Positions 37,033 through 47,557 are shown, numbered from the stretch's first letter. The stretch is DNA of 51,823 bases from Plectonema cf. radiosum LEGE 06105 (GCF_015207665.1 NZ_JADEWL010000033.1:1-51823), one strand, 5' to 3'. Numbers and translations are program-made. Notes: a model not told the origin generated them from the sequence alone.

Positions 37033-37081
37033 CTGGGACTGCAAGTCCCAGTCTGATAGCGCAAGTCCATTAAAATGGACT
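37033..37081. repeat. Two adjacent perfect hairpins
   Basis: CTGGGACT/AGTCCCAG (37033-37051, 3-base loop) and AGTCCATT/AATGGACT (37064-37081, 2-base loop) lie between the convergent 103-aa gene and the WD40 gene. The arms share AGTCC. They may end transcription from both sides or be a repeat-family remnant. Confidence 0.7.
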
Positions 37082-37165
37082 AAAATATTACATTTTGATG
37101 TTAGTAATATTTTTATTGATATTTTTTATTATCTAGTTAATTATGCGTAACGTATAAGACATCAG

Positions 37166-40100
37166 TTAGCTAATACCTTGACAAAGTTGGCGATCGCCAG
37201 CATCGACATTGCGGTTGTATTGGAGATAATCACCCACCCAGTGACAACCGCGTACTAGTAGATTCTCCAAATCTAAATTCCATAGGATGATTGTACGATC
37301 ATCGCTGGCGGATGCTAAAGTTTGACCGTCGGGGCTAAAGCTAACATCTAATACTGGGGCTTGATGTTCGCTGAGGCTTTTAATTAACTTACCTTCACTA
37401 CTCCAGAGTTTGACAGTACTATCCCAGCTAGCAGCAGCGAGAGTTTCACCATTAGGACTAAAAGTCACAGCACTAACGCTATCTCCATAACCTTTCAATA
37501 AAGTTTTTAATAAAGTACCATCCCAACGCCATAGCCTCACAGTATTATCCCAGCTAGCAGAAGCAAGCAAGTTATTACTAGGACTAAAACTGACACCTAA
37601 CACCCAGCCAGAATGAGGTAAAAACGTTTTTAATAAGGTACCATCTCGTCGCCATAATTTTACAGTTTGGTCGTCAGAACCAGAAGCTAAAACTTGAGAA
37701 TCAGTGCTAAAACGGACACTATTTACCCTTGCTTGATGTCCCTTTAAAGTTTTGAGCAATTTACCTTGTTGATTCCATAGTTTTACCGTTTTATCGGTAC
37801 TAGCAGATGCCAATAATTGTCCATCAGGGCTAAAACTGATACTGGTTACGCTGTCGTGATGTCCGCCAAGTGTCTTGAGTAGTTGACCGTCTCGTTGCCA
37901 AAGTTTGATAGTTTTGTCATAGCCTGCTGATGCTAAGATTTCGCTGTTGGGATGAAAACTCACACTTGTGACTCGATCGGAATGTCCCAACAAAGTTTTG
38001 TAAAGACGAGTTTCAAACCCAGCGCTGGGAGATTGTCGCTGCCAAAGTTTAACCGTATTATCGCGACTGCTAGAAGCTAAAATTTTACCATTAGGACTCC
38101 AAGCAACACTTAGTACCCGGTCTTCATGTCCTTCTAAAACTGGTAACTTAGGAGGATTTAAGCTCCAAAGTTTGACAGTTTTGTCATAACTTGCCGATGC
38201 CAAAAATTTCTGATCGGGGCTGAATGAAACACTAGCTACAGCATCGCTATGACCTTTAAAAGTTTTCAGCAATTTACCATTGTTAACATCAATCAAATTG
38301 ATCGTCTTGTCATCTCCAGCGGAAGCGAGCTTTTCACCTGATGAATCAAAATTTAGACTCCAAATTGTACCGCTATGCTGCTCTAAATTGCGATAAGCAC
38401 GGTATATGAAGCTGTTTACACCGTCTTTTTGTTCGCTTCGCCAAAATTTGATCGTACCATTGCGATCGGCCGAAGCTAATATTCCACCGTCAGGACTAAA
38501 ATTAGCAACAGTTACCCCTTCCTGATGACCTTGTAAAGTAGTTAATAAACTGCCATCAATTCCCCATATTTTCACTGTGTTATCATCGCTAGCTGAAGCA
38601 ATAAATCGACCATCGGGGCTGAAAACTACCCAATTGATCCAACCTTGATGTCCCCGGAGAATTTTGATTAATTTACCGTCACTGCTCCAAATTTTCACCG
38701 TTTCATCTTTACTTCCGGTAGCCAATAATTTACCATCAGGACTAAAGCTAACCTTATCTACCCAATCTCCGTGACCGAGAGTTTTGAATGGTTGCCAATC
38801 AAATTCTTGTGTAGCGGGATTTTTGCGCCAAATTTTTACGGTTTTATCTCGACTTGCAGAAGCAAGCAAACCGCCATCGGGACTAAAAGCTAAACTGGTA
38901 ATACTTTCTTCGTGACCTTGTAAGGTTTGTAATAATTTACCATCAGTGTGCCAAATTTTTACAGTTTTATCGCGACTTCCCGACGCTAATAACTCACCAT
39001 CAGGACTGAAAATTACATCCCAAACAATATCACCATGTCCTTCTAAACGGTTGACTTCCGTTACTCCATAAACCGCTTGCTGTAAAGCCGTGACGACTCG
39101 CATTCGGGTATCTGGCTTAATTCCGTATCCGCGTTTGAGCTTTCTCCAAGCACGTAAACTTTCGACTAAAGCATCAAATTCTTTGTTAGAGGCAAATAAA
39201 GCTTCAGAAGCGGCAGTCAAAGCACTAATTTGTAGGTTCGTTTCGCTACGTTCTGCTCGTAAACTTTGACTAATTGCAGCTTTCTTTTGTAAGTCAGCTT
39301 GCCACCATAATCCCCCAATACTAGCTGACATCACCGCTAAAGCAAAACCTGCTAAACGTGCTTCTCGCAGCCGGCGTTGAAGTATAGAATTTAGCTTTGC
39401 CTGCGAGCGCTTTTGAGCAACTTCTGCAATAGTCTTCTCAAAGCGGACTTTTTCTAATTCGACAGTAATTCCATAATCATTGCGATCGCGAATTGGTTTG
39501 ACTAAATAATCATGAACTAACTGATAACGTTCTCCTGACTCTTGGAGTACTCGCAATACCAAACCGTTTCCAACGAGGATTTCTAAAATTAATTCTAGGG
39601 TACTAAGATTGTAAGAATGCATCAAGCCATGATATTCTTCTGGGATTATCTCTAGACTTTCTCCATCGCTACCCATAGATTGCTGACTTAATATAGAAGC
39701 TATTTCTTTGGGTTGTTTAAACAATTGAGAAAAAGTAGAATTTACCCTTTGATTTACTACAGATAAAACATCTACTTGAGAAATTTCCCGCTCTTCTAAA
39801 CAAGCCTCTTGTTGACGAAAAATGATGGTAACTAATTCAGCTTTAGTTTTTAACGGTCGCGTACCTTTTTCATCAGTTAATTCAAACAGTAATTTCCAGC
39901 TTAATTGTTCGTTTTCTTGACCGCAATCAAATATAACTTTTTCTAACCAATGCTGCACTAATTTTTCCGAACCACCGCTACGTTGATATTCTGCGAGTGT
40001 AGTAATATTTTCTGTTTCTAATTGAGCGCCGACAATTTGTAATTCTATTGGATGTACTTGGTGAGTTTCTCCAGCTAAATCTTCTACCAATTTATTAATT

Positions 40101-42325
40101 AGTTCGTCGCTTAATTGATAATGAGAACGTTTAATTAGACTTTGGATAATACTAGTGGCATCTGTAGGGGAAAAATTACCTAAATAGTAACGAATATTTT
40201 TATCGAGAATATTTCGATTAATTACTCCCAAATCATAGTAATCTTCCTTAGTTAAATAGCTTAATCTCTCAAACTCTAAGAGATAATGTAGATAATCTTC
40301 CCGTAAAGAAATCAGAATTTTTACAAAAGGAATATTGAGACATTGAGTAAAAAATTTATAAAATTCGACTCTTTCGCTAGCATCATGCTTGACAAAGAAA
40401 AATTCTTCTAGCTGGTCAAAAATTAAAATAACTGTATAATTATTATCTGCTAACAATCTGAGTTTTTCTAAAATAATTTCAACTGTAATTTCTATTGCCA
40501 AAGAGATAGAAGTTTGAGCAATAACTTGGTTTAAACTGCGTCCTAAAGCTGTTACCCAATCGGTATAAACAGATAAAACAATTGGTAAAGCGATGCGTTC
40601 CCCAATAAAATTTTGTTTTAATACTGGAACTAAACCCGCTTTGATAATTGAGCTTTTACCAACTCCTGACGGCCCATGAACCACCGTCAATTTACAGTCA
40701 GCGCGAGTCATTTTTTCTAGAAGACGATAGACATCCTGCTGTCTTCCCGAAGCTGCAATCTCTTGGGCAACTTGTTCGGGAATTGATGAGATTTTTTGCG
40801 GTTGTAAAACTGGGTTGACTCTGTAACGCTGCGGTTGTAATTGACTCGCACCGATAAAAGCACGAAAACCATACTGATGCTCAATCTGAATCTTTTCTCT
40901 TTTGAGTTTAAACGCTTCTAAGTAATTGTGACGTTCACAAAAATAAAGAGAGCGTAATTCTTCAACAATTTCTAGATACAAACATGGTTCGTATTGAGCT
41001 TCACAAACCACTTTTGCCCATTCTAAAGTGTTAACAGCTTCGTCCCATTCACCCAAATTTCGTAAAGCGCGTCCAAGCAATAAAAGATACCAACTTTCTT
41101 GTTGACGAGACACTTCTGGCACTTCTTCAGCGATCGACAGAGCTATATTTGCCAATTCATGAGCTTGTAACCAATCCAATTTGGAAGCAGCCACAACACA
41201 AAGAAATCCGTAACCTTGAGCAATTAATGTTTTATTTCCAAATGATTGGTGTAATTCCAGCGAGTATGTTGCTAGTTGTGATAATTCGTCCCACTGTTGC
41301 AAAAATTGCAGCATTTCACAAGCAGGAAAAATAAATTTAGCGCTTAAATCTTTTCTGTTTTTTGTTTCAAATATATCCAAACATTGCTTAAACCAATTTA
41401 AAGCATTTTGCCAGAAGCTAATATTGGCAGCAGGTTGTAAATCCGCTAAGCGTCGGTAACATAATCCTAAATGGAACATCACTACTGCTTGGTGGATTAG
41501 AGGATGGGGAGACAAGGAGGGGGGGGGAGAGTTGGTTTTAATTTCTTCTTCCCAAAGTTCTAAGCTGCGTTGATAATGAAATAGTGCTTCGTCAATGTTG
41601 TCGTTAACATAGTTATCGCGCCCAAGTACAAATTCCAGACTTGCTTCTAATTGTGGTTTTAGCTTGATGTTGTAAAGACGAAGTAAATCGTTACGTGCTG
41701 ATTCAATTTCTCGACGCTGCTGAGATTTGGGATCTAAAAGTAAAGCCGCATTTGATAAAAATTTTTGCGCTCCTGCATCTATAACTTTGTCAAATAAGGA
41801 TTGTGTTTGCTGTTGGATCAAATTAACTAAATCATCCGCAGCCATTTCAAATTTAATTGTCGTTGCTGCCCAACTTTTAAAATCGGGTGCAAACCGCGAA
41901 AGTGATGTTCCTACTTCATCTTTGAGCCACAAAACTATCGGAAAAGCAAAGGTATCGGCGTAGATGTCTCTTGCTTGATTAACACCGCTGAGTAAGTCTT
42001 CTAAGTTTGTCACTGACTCTAATCCAAATACCATGACGGCAGTTGGTAAAGAATCTGTCTTGACTGCGGGTATATTCAAAAATAGTTCTGAGACTATGGT
42101 GCTGTGTAAAGCTGTGGTTGAGGGAGATAAAAATACTTCTCGCAAATTTACGTCTTTGGTTTGGGAGCGAATATTGTCTAATACTTGTTTGCACAATTCG
42201 CTGTAATTGCACCGTACTAGAATTAGAGAAAATTGACCACCCGAAAGCCCAATTGCCCGAATCAGTCTACGCAGAGTGTGTTGATTGGAAATTGCGATGT
42301 CCGTAAGACTTGTATTTTCACTCAT
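37166..42325 (-). CDS. Giant TPR - nSTAND1 NTPase - WD40 protein
   Basis: The 1719-aa protein has an N-terminal domain (about 15-185, LRRLIRAIGLSGGQFSLILVR onward, P-loop-less NTPase-like), TPR-like helices (about 230-490), and an nSTAND1-type NTPase (about 515-950): Walker A GPSGVGKSS near 551, Walker B VILIFDQLEEFF near 632, sensor ISLREDYL near 672, winged-helix end YQLVHDYLVKPIR. A hydrophobic helix lies near 991-1010. Then come 14 WD40 repeats (about 1095-1700), enough for two 7-bladed propellers. STAND proteins act as signal-triggered switches that oligomerise. The upstream same-strand ATPase (42454) is its likely partner. A Pro/Ser-rich insert at 266-278 is written in repeat-like DNA. 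Confidence 0.85.
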   Translation of the reverse strand: MSENTSLTDIAISNQHTLRRLIRAIGLSGGQFSLILVRCNYSELCKQVLDNIRSQTKDVNLREVFLSPSTTALHSTIVSELFLNIPAVKTDSLPTAVMVFGLESVTNLEDLLSGVNQARDIYADTFAFPIVLWLKDEVGTSLSRFAPDFKSWAATTIKFEMAADDLVNLIQQQTQSLFDKVIDAGAQKFLSNAALLLDPKSQQRREIESARNDLLRLYNIKLKPQLEASLEFVLGRDNYVNDNIDEALFHYQRSLELWEEEIKTNSPPPSLSPHPLIHQAVVMFHLGLCYRRLADLQPAANISFWQNALNWFKQCLDIFETKNRKDLSAKFIFPACEMLQFLQQWDELSQLATYSLELHQSFGNKTLIAQGYGFLCVVAASKLDWLQAHELANIALSIAEEVPEVSRQQESWYLLLLGRALRNLGEWDEAVNTLEWAKVVCEAQYEPCLYLEIVEELRSLYFCERHNYLEAFKLKREKIQIEHQYGFRAFIGASQLQPQRYRVNPVLQPQKISSIPEQVAQEIAASGRQQDVYRLLEKMTRADCKLTVVHGPSGVGKSSIIKAGLVPVLKQNFIGERIALPIVLSVYTDWVTALGRSLNQVIAQTSISLAIEITVEIILEKLRLLADNNYTVILIFDQLEEFFFVKHDASERVEFYKFFTQCLNIPFVKILISLREDYLHYLLEFERLSYLTKEDYYDLGVINRNILDKNIRYYLGNFSPTDATSIIQSLIKRSHYQLSDELINKLVEDLAGETHQVHPIELQIVGAQLETENITTLAEYQRSGGSEKLVQHWLEKVIFDCGQENEQLSWKLLFELTDEKGTRPLKTKAELVTIIFRQQEACLEEREISQVDVLSVVNQRVNSTFSQLFKQPKEIASILSQQSMGSDGESLEIIPEEYHGLMHSYNLSTLELILEILVGNGLVLRVLQESGERYQLVHDYLVKPIRDRNDYGITVELEKVRFEKTIAEVAQKRSQAKLNSILQRRLREARLAGFALAVMSASIGGLWWQADLQKKAAISQSLRAERSETNLQISALTAASEALFASNKEFDALVESLRAWRKLKRGYGIKPDTRMRVVTALQQAVYGVTEVNRLEGHGDIVWDVIFSPDGELLASGSRDKTVKIWHTDGKLLQTLQGHEESITSLAFSPDGGLLASASRDKTVKIWRKNPATQEFDWQPFKTLGHGDWVDKVSFSPDGKLLATGSKDETVKIWSSDGKLIKILRGHQGWINWVVFSPDGRFIASASDDNTVKIWGIDGSLLTTLQGHQEGVTVANFSPDGGILASADRNGTIKFWRSEQKDGVNSFIYRAYRNLEQHSGTIWSLNFDSSGEKLASAGDDKTINLIDVNNGKLLKTFKGHSDAVASVSFSPDQKFLASASYDKTVKLWSLNPPKLPVLEGHEDRVLSVAWSPNGKILASSSRDNTVKLWQRQSPSAGFETRLYKTLLGHSDRVTSVSFHPNSEILASAGYDKTIKLWQRDGQLLKTLGGHHDSVTSISFSPDGQLLASASTDKTVKLWNQQGKLLKTLKGHQARVNSVRFSTDSQVLASGSDDQTVKLWRRDGTLLKTFLPHSGWVLGVSFSPSNNLLASASWDNTVRLWRWDGTLLKTLLKGYGDSVSAVTFSPNGETLAAASWDSTVKLWSSEGKLIKSLSEHQAPVLDVSFSPDGQTLASASDDRTIILWNLDLENLLVRGCHWVGDYLQYNRNVDAGDRQLCQGIS

Positions 42326-42326
42326 A

Positions 42327-42384
42327 ATCAGTTATCAGTTATCAGTTAACAGTTATCAGTTAACAGTTATCAGTTATCAGTCAG
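42327..42384. repeat. STRR block (CAGTTAT class)
   Basis: About eight units of CAGTTAT/CAGTTAA with 7-bp period lie in the 128-base gap between the two STAND-type genes. Confidence 0.85.
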
Positions 42385-42453
42385 CAGTAAAGAGCTTTAC
42401 TTGTTTCTTTTTACAAAGATACAAATAACAGCAAAGAATTGATGTTTTTTCTA

Positions 42454-43809
42454 TTAAGGAAAAGTTGCCGGAATCTTGTATTCGGAATTTTCCCAACCGA
42501 GGACTTTTTCGGTTTCTGCTAATGCCGGACTAATGCCAAACCACCTTCCTCTAACATCTCGGTATTCAAAAACAAACATACTCCGCAACAATCTTTGATA
42601 TTCAGATTCACCTTTGACTGTCTGCTGATTAACAACTTCATAAAGTAATTGCCATTCTTCATCGTCAATAGCCAAAAGTAAATCGTCGCGATAATCTTTG
42701 ATTACAGCTTCCAAACAAGAACGCTCGAAGGGGGGATCTTGTCGCTGCAAACAACTGTAAAGTAACCCTAATAAATTGCGGATATGACCGCCGCTGATGC
42801 GGCACAAACGGTCTAATGTTTCGCAACTATCGAATATTTCCGGAATCAATTTCAATCTAATATCGGCAGAAACTTCGGGAAATGCCCTTGCTAAAACCAA
42901 CTGACGTAACAGAGACATTCCCGCTTCAGAATCACCACCATCTCTTTGACGTACTAGTACCATCGGCAAAACTTTAGGAGCAATACCACCCCCCAAACGA
43001 TTTTTCAGCGTTTCATACTCACCAGAAAAAATCAACGCCAAAGGTATTGTGTAAACTACATGACATTTCAGCCGACGTAACTGTTCACCTCTGTCAATAA
43101 ACAGATATTCCGGTTGCGATCGCCCTGATGGCATCGGGCGCATATCAACTCTATCTAGATTGTCAATGATTACAACTATTCCTTTTTGTCCCCTCATTTG
43201 TAGCTGTTTGCTAGCTTTATCTAATACTTCTTCGTTAATCGCTTGCAAAATGCTATTTGTACGGGGTTCTAGATATTGCCTGAGTTGACAACGTAATTGG
43301 GGGCTATCTTTTGTTTTAGCGCTAATTTTGGCAATACCCAAGGAAAACTCGGCTTCTGCGGATAAATCTATGGGAGTTTGCAAAAAATCGCCAATTTCTC
43401 GAAATAAATTTGCAAAATAACCAGGCTTGAGTCTAATGTCGATCGCTTCTAAACTGACGCTGACTTGACGAGCTACACTCAGCAAAATATCGCTGACATC
43501 TATATCCGCCATATCTAAATCTTGGCTGGATTCAAAATAAACTACGTGAAATCCCGCTTCTTCTAATTCTGCTTTCAAACGTTGTAACTCAGTTGATTTA
43601 CCACAGCCAATATGACCTGTAAATAATTGACAAGTTGGTTCATCAGGAGAAATACGGACAATCGTTCGCTTCAATTCCTCGACTATTTTGCAACCCCGTA
43701 CCTCAGAAAAATCTATATAGTATCTTCTATCGGAATCATCACCCATCACCAAGGTTCTGCTCGGATTACAGGTTTTAAAAAACCTTGACAAATTTAATGT
43801 AGTTTTCAT
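42454..43809 (-). CDS. P-loop ATPase partner of the WD40-STAND protein
   Basis: A 451-aa cytoplasmic ATPase of AAA/STAND type. The N-terminus SRFFKTCNPSRTLV and RYYIDFSEVRGCKIVEELKR precede Walker A GHIGCGKST at about 65-73. Walker B is VVIIDNLDRV near 212-221, and CHVVYTIPLALIFS and LCRISGGHIRNLLGLLYS follow; the C-terminal part is helical. I chose the ATG at 43807-43809 (MKTTLNLSRFF); a TTG would add 11 residues. It precedes the 1719-aa gene on the same strand with a 128-base STRR-filled gap. I recall such pairs in other filamentous cyanobacteria, with no known function. A regulatory or anti-phage role is inference. Confidence 0.75.
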   Translation of the reverse strand: MKTTLNLSRFFKTCNPSRTLVMGDDSDRRYYIDFSEVRGCKIVEELKRTIVRISPDEPTCQLFTGHIGCGKSTELQRLKAELEEAGFHVVYFESSQDLDMADIDVSDILLSVARQVSVSLEAIDIRLKPGYFANLFREIGDFLQTPIDLSAEAEFSLGIAKISAKTKDSPQLRCQLRQYLEPRTNSILQAINEEVLDKASKQLQMRGQKGIVVIIDNLDRVDMRPMPSGRSQPEYLFIDRGEQLRRLKCHVVYTIPLALIFSGEYETLKNRLGGGIAPKVLPMVLVRQRDGGDSEAGMSLLRQLVLARAFPEVSADIRLKLIPEIFDSCETLDRLCRISGGHIRNLLGLLYSCLQRQDPPFERSCLEAVIKDYRDDLLLAIDDEEWQLLYEVVNQQTVKGESEYQRLLRSMFVFEYRDVRGRWFGISPALAETEKVLGWENSEYKIPATFP

Positions 43810-44516
43810 GTAGATGCACTTGATATAAATAATTACTATCAACCCCTACTTTCTAGGTATGGCTGATTTTTCCTTTCCCTGATGTTCCTAGCTCGTATTT
43901 GCCTTTTTATCCCGGATTAGGCAGAATTTTGCCAAAAAAAACGTAGTTTCAACTATAACCGGGGAACCCTGACCGCCTTTCTGCCCGCCGACTCGTTTGT
44001 ATTGAATCGCTTAATTGGTTTTTGGTATAAAAAAAATAATTTGTATAACTCCTTAATTTTTACTTAAGTATTAATTGTTGCAAACCATGCATATCATTTT
44101 TTTGAAAATACGTCAAGTCAACTAGATTCGATGTGGGTTTTTTTTGCCAAAAAGGAATAAATTAGTATTAGTTTTTCATGTAGTAAGCGTTGAGTGTGTA
44201 TAATGTGAAATTTAATTGTTGAGCGAATAACAAAGGGCGATTAATGTTTCAGAACAAGATATCTGTAACAGCGATGGTGATTTTCTCGGATTATTTGTAG
44301 CGATTTGGCTTGCAAATAAATGTCACTCTCAAGTAAAAAGGCTACATTAGAGCAAAAATACACGCCAATGATTTTGGTCTTTTTTTAGCATATTGTTATG
44401 GGATAAATTAGAGAAAAATGCTTGTCAAATAAATTACTGACCTTAACAGGTTTGCCTGAAACTAACTTATTCATCTTCATACAATAACTTGAAAAAAAAT
44501 GCATTTCGAGGTTTAA
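43810..44516. other. Gap before ftsQ
   Basis: A 707-base gap between the divergent ATPase and ftsQ genes. It is AT-rich, has no STRR array and no ORF I would call. It should contain both promoters. Nothing further is recognised. Confidence 0.5.
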
Positions 44517-45356
44517 ATGCCGGAAATATTATCAGTTTCCTCCACAGAATTGGCAGGTCGTCGCGAAAAACTCCGTCGCAACAGACAGATAAACATTATT
44601 AGCAAAATCTGGCGAACCTTGGCAATTACAGGGTTAGCGGGTGGCTTGCTATGGTTTTTGATTCAACCAATATGGGTAATTAAAAGCAAGAAAGATATTA
44701 CTGTTTCTGGAAATCAGTTATTCTCCGATGAAGTGTTACAGTCAAAAATTCCATTATCCTATCCCCAGTCTTTATGGCGAGTTGAACCAAGTCGTTTAAG
44801 TGCGTCTTTAAAGCAGCAACCAGGTATAACCGAAGCAACTGTAACTCGTCGTCTATTTCCACCGGGACTGATAGTCAAAGTATCCGAAATATTGCCTGTA
44901 GCGATTACTCAAACTCCTAGTCTTGAGGATACTAATTCTAAAAATCAAAAACCAGTAGAGGGATTAGTGGATATCAATGGTGTTGAAGTGACGACGGAAA
45001 ACTTCAAATCAATTCCCGCGAATAAATTACCCAGTCTCAAACTAATTGGTGATTTACAGCAGTGTCGTCCCTTCTGGAAACAGCTTTATCAACAAGTAAC
45101 TAACAGTTTAGTAAAGGTAATGGAAATTAATTGTCAAAACCCTACTAATTTAATTTTAAAAACAGAACTCGGAAGAGTACATATTGGAAATCCAACTTTT
45201 CAATTAGCGGAAAAAATCCAATTGTTAGCAAAAATTCGCCGTCTACCAGATCAAGAAAATATGAGCCAAATTGAGTTTATAGATTTAACAAATCCGGAAA
45301 GTATTTTAGTACAATTGAACCATAAAACAGTGAAGATTAACTCTCAAACTCCTTAA
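44517..45356 (+). CDS. ftsQ: Cell division protein FtsQ
   Basis: FtsQ/DivIB links early and late divisome proteins across the membrane. The 279-aa protein has a short cytoplasmic basic start, one membrane helix (about residues 32-52, LAITGLAGGLLWFLIQPIW) and a POTRA domain (about 58-125, ITVSGNQLFSDEVL, SLWRVEPSRLSASLKQQPGI, VTRRLFPPGLIVKV). The beta domain follows. It lies upstream of ftsZ with an 880-base gap, an arrangement found in other filamentous cyanobacteria. Confidence 0.92.
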   Translation: MPEILSVSSTELAGRREKLRRNRQINIISKIWRTLAITGLAGGLLWFLIQPIWVIKSKKDITVSGNQLFSDEVLQSKIPLSYPQSLWRVEPSRLSASLKQQPGITEATVTRRLFPPGLIVKVSEILPVAITQTPSLEDTNSKNQKPVEGLVDINGVEVTTENFKSIPANKLPSLKLIGDLQQCRPFWKQLYQQVTNSLVKVMEINCQNPTNLILKTELGRVHIGNPTFQLAEKIQLLAKIRRLPDQENMSQIEFIDLTNPESILVQLNHKTVKINSQTP

Positions 45357-46237
45357 AAAATTCCTCTGGTAACAAATGTATAAAACACTCCTGGTTTGTA
45401 AATAAGTTTTATGCTGATAAATATATATTAATGATTGTTGTTTTTGGAGTAACCTACACCACAATTAACATGGCTGTGTCCTCTAAAAGTTTGGCAAAAT
45501 TACAAAAAACCTACCATTAGGGAGTATAAATCTTCCCTTTATTGTAGTTACGCTTAAATCCAAGGGTGCAAGATGTCAGACAATCTATGATGATCGGGTT
45601 TGGGGGGTTGGAAACATAATGCATCTATTTAACCAGGATTGCGGTGGTGAGCGTATTACCCGAAAAGACGTGTTAAAACGCATCTTTACAAATCATAGGA
45701 GTAGGAACCCGAATTGAGGAGTCAAACATTTATTTTAGATAAAGATAATTTATGTCCTCATGACTCGCAATATATATTGGTAAACGAATTTTAACGCCAT
45801 CATCTCCATGCTTAGATTAAGTGTATTAAATTTTTAACTGTGTTCATTTTTTTGATTAAATCAGTATTTCTGAGGATAAGCCAAAATCACAAACACTACA
45901 CCATTAGTTGTAAAATTGATGACCAATATCGATTAACAACAATAATCAGGAGTTGCCGAGCATATATGAAGGCAATAACAAGTAAAAATAGTAAAATCGG
46001 TTGAACCTATAGAGTTCTTTTTTTTTAGTAAACATTTAAGTTTACAACTCTTGAATTAGTTGTCCATCGTGAAATATTAGCGATCGCCAACTAAAGAAAG
46101 TTAGCGTTCTCCAACCTGCATCGCTGTTGAAGAGCCAGAGTACAGAAAAAACATTGCCGTAACTTTTTGTTTTAGGCAGTGTTTATCTAGAGTTGACGCG
46201 AGCGGGTAAATAACACCCCTAAAAGTCGTTTATCTGA
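45357..46237. other. Long ftsZ leader / promoter region
   Basis: 881 bases separate ftsQ from ftsZ. A G-rich stretch (GGTTTGGGGGGTTGG near 45598-45612) and a possible 32-aa ORF (45619-45717, starting MHLFNQDCGGERITRK) are the notable contents. The ORF has no good ribosome site. The gap likely carries several ftsZ promoters, as in relatives; I cannot place them by eye. Confidence 0.5.
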
Positions 46238-47557
46238 ATGCACGTAAATCCAATGACACTTGATAATAACCAAGGGCTTACCTATAAAAACTCGCAGTCT
46301 CCCGGACAGCAAGGAATCTCCCTAGCAGGAATCAGTACCAATAACCCTTTTGGTCATTCTGGGCTGAGTTTAGGACAAAACAGCAATAACAACCATGCTC
46401 CCGAAGAAAATCCGATTGGGGATATCGTTCCCGGTAGGGTTGCCAATATCAAAGTAATTGGTGTTGGTGGTGGTGGTGGAAATGCTGTCAACCGGATGAT
46501 TGCTTCTGATTTGAGTGGAGTAGAATTTTGGTCGATTAACACCGATGCTCAAGCTTTAACCATGGCTGCGGCTCCTTGTCGTCTGCAAATTGGACAAAAG
46601 CTAACGCGGGGTTTGGGTGCGGGTGGTAATCCTGCAATCGGTCAAAAAGCAGCAGAGGAATCGAGAGATGAAATTGCAGCGGCTTTAGAAGGAGCCGATT
46701 TAGTATTTATCACCGCTGGGATGGGGGGTGGTACTGGTACTGGTGCAGCTTCGGTTGTGGCTGAAGTCGCCAAGGAAATCGGTGCTTTGACTGTTGGTGT
46801 AGTTACCCGTCCGTTTGTGTTTGAAGGTCGCCGTCGTACTAGTCAAGCCGAGCAAGGTGTTGAGGCTTTGAAAAGTCGGGTTGATACCTTGATTATCATC
46901 CCCAACAATAAACTTTTGGAAGTGATCCCAGAGCAAACACCCGTCCAGGAAGCTTTCCGTTACGCGGATGACGTATTGCGTCAAGGTGTACAAGGTATAT
47001 CCGATATCATCACTATTCCCGGTTTGGTAAACGTTGACTTTGCCGACGTGCGAGCAGTGATGGCAGATGCGGGTTCAGCTTTGATGGGAATCGGTATTGG
47101 TTCGGGTAAATCACGCTCTCGAGAAGCGGCGATCGCGGCAATTTCTTCACCTTTGCTGGAATGTTCGATTGAAGGTGCTAGAGGTGTGGTATTTAATATC
47201 ACTGGCGGTAGCGACCTGACTTTACATGAAGTGAATGCAGCTGCTGAAGCAATTTATGAAGTGGTAGACCCCAATGCCAATATTATTTTTGGAGCGGTGA
47301 TTGATGACAGACTCGAAGGAGAAGTCAGAATTACCGTAATTGCGACCGGGTTTACAGGTGAAGTCCAATCCCAGCAACAGCAAAGCGTTACCCCGAATAG
47401 TCGAGTAGCTCCACCTCCAGGACAGCAGCGACGGACAATGCCCCAACCATCATCAACAAGTGCTAGTTCTAATTCTCAAAAGCCAGTTGAACCCAAACAA
47501 AAACCTGGATTGGAAATTCCTCCGTTTCTTCAAAAACGACGTAATCCGAATAACTAA
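46238..47557 (+). CDS. ftsZ: Cell division protein FtsZ
   Basis: FtsZ is the tubulin-like GTPase that forms the Z-ring. The 439-aa protein has [19 protein letters not shown] near 70-88, the signature [10 protein letters not shown] at 161-170, [11 protein letters not shown], and the C-terminal binding peptide [11 protein letters not shown]. Before the core lies an N-terminal extension of about 65 residues starting [16 protein letters not shown], a peptide known to be conserved in heterocyst-forming filamentous species and needed for normal polymerisation. Relatives start at the second Met (46253); the ATG at 46238 adds five residues. Neither has a clear ribosome site. Confidence 0.96.
   Translation: MHVNPMTLDNNQGLTYKNSQSPGQQGISLAGISTNNPFGHSGLSLGQNSNNNHAPEENPIGDIVPGRVANIKVIGVGGGGGNAVNRMIASDLSGVEFWSINTDAQALTMAAAPCRLQIGQKLTRGLGAGGNPAIGQKAAEESRDEIAAALEGADLVFITAGMGGGTGTGAASVVAEVAKEIGALTVGVVTRPFVFEGRRRTSQAEQGVEALKSRVDTLIIIPNNKLLEVIPEQTPVQEAFRYADDVLRQGVQGISDIITIPGLVNVDFADVRAVMADAGSALMGIGIGSGKSRSREAAIAAISSPLLECSIEGARGVVFNITGGSDLTLHEVNAAAEAIYEVVDPNANIIFGAVIDDRLEGEVRITVIATGFTGEVQSQQQQSVTPNSRVAPPPGQQRRTMPQPSSTSASSNSQKPVEPKQKPGLEIPPFLQKRRNPNN

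Noticed and set aside
46354-47446. Minus-strand ORFs within ftsZ
   Set aside because: They are shadows of the highly conserved ftsZ frame.
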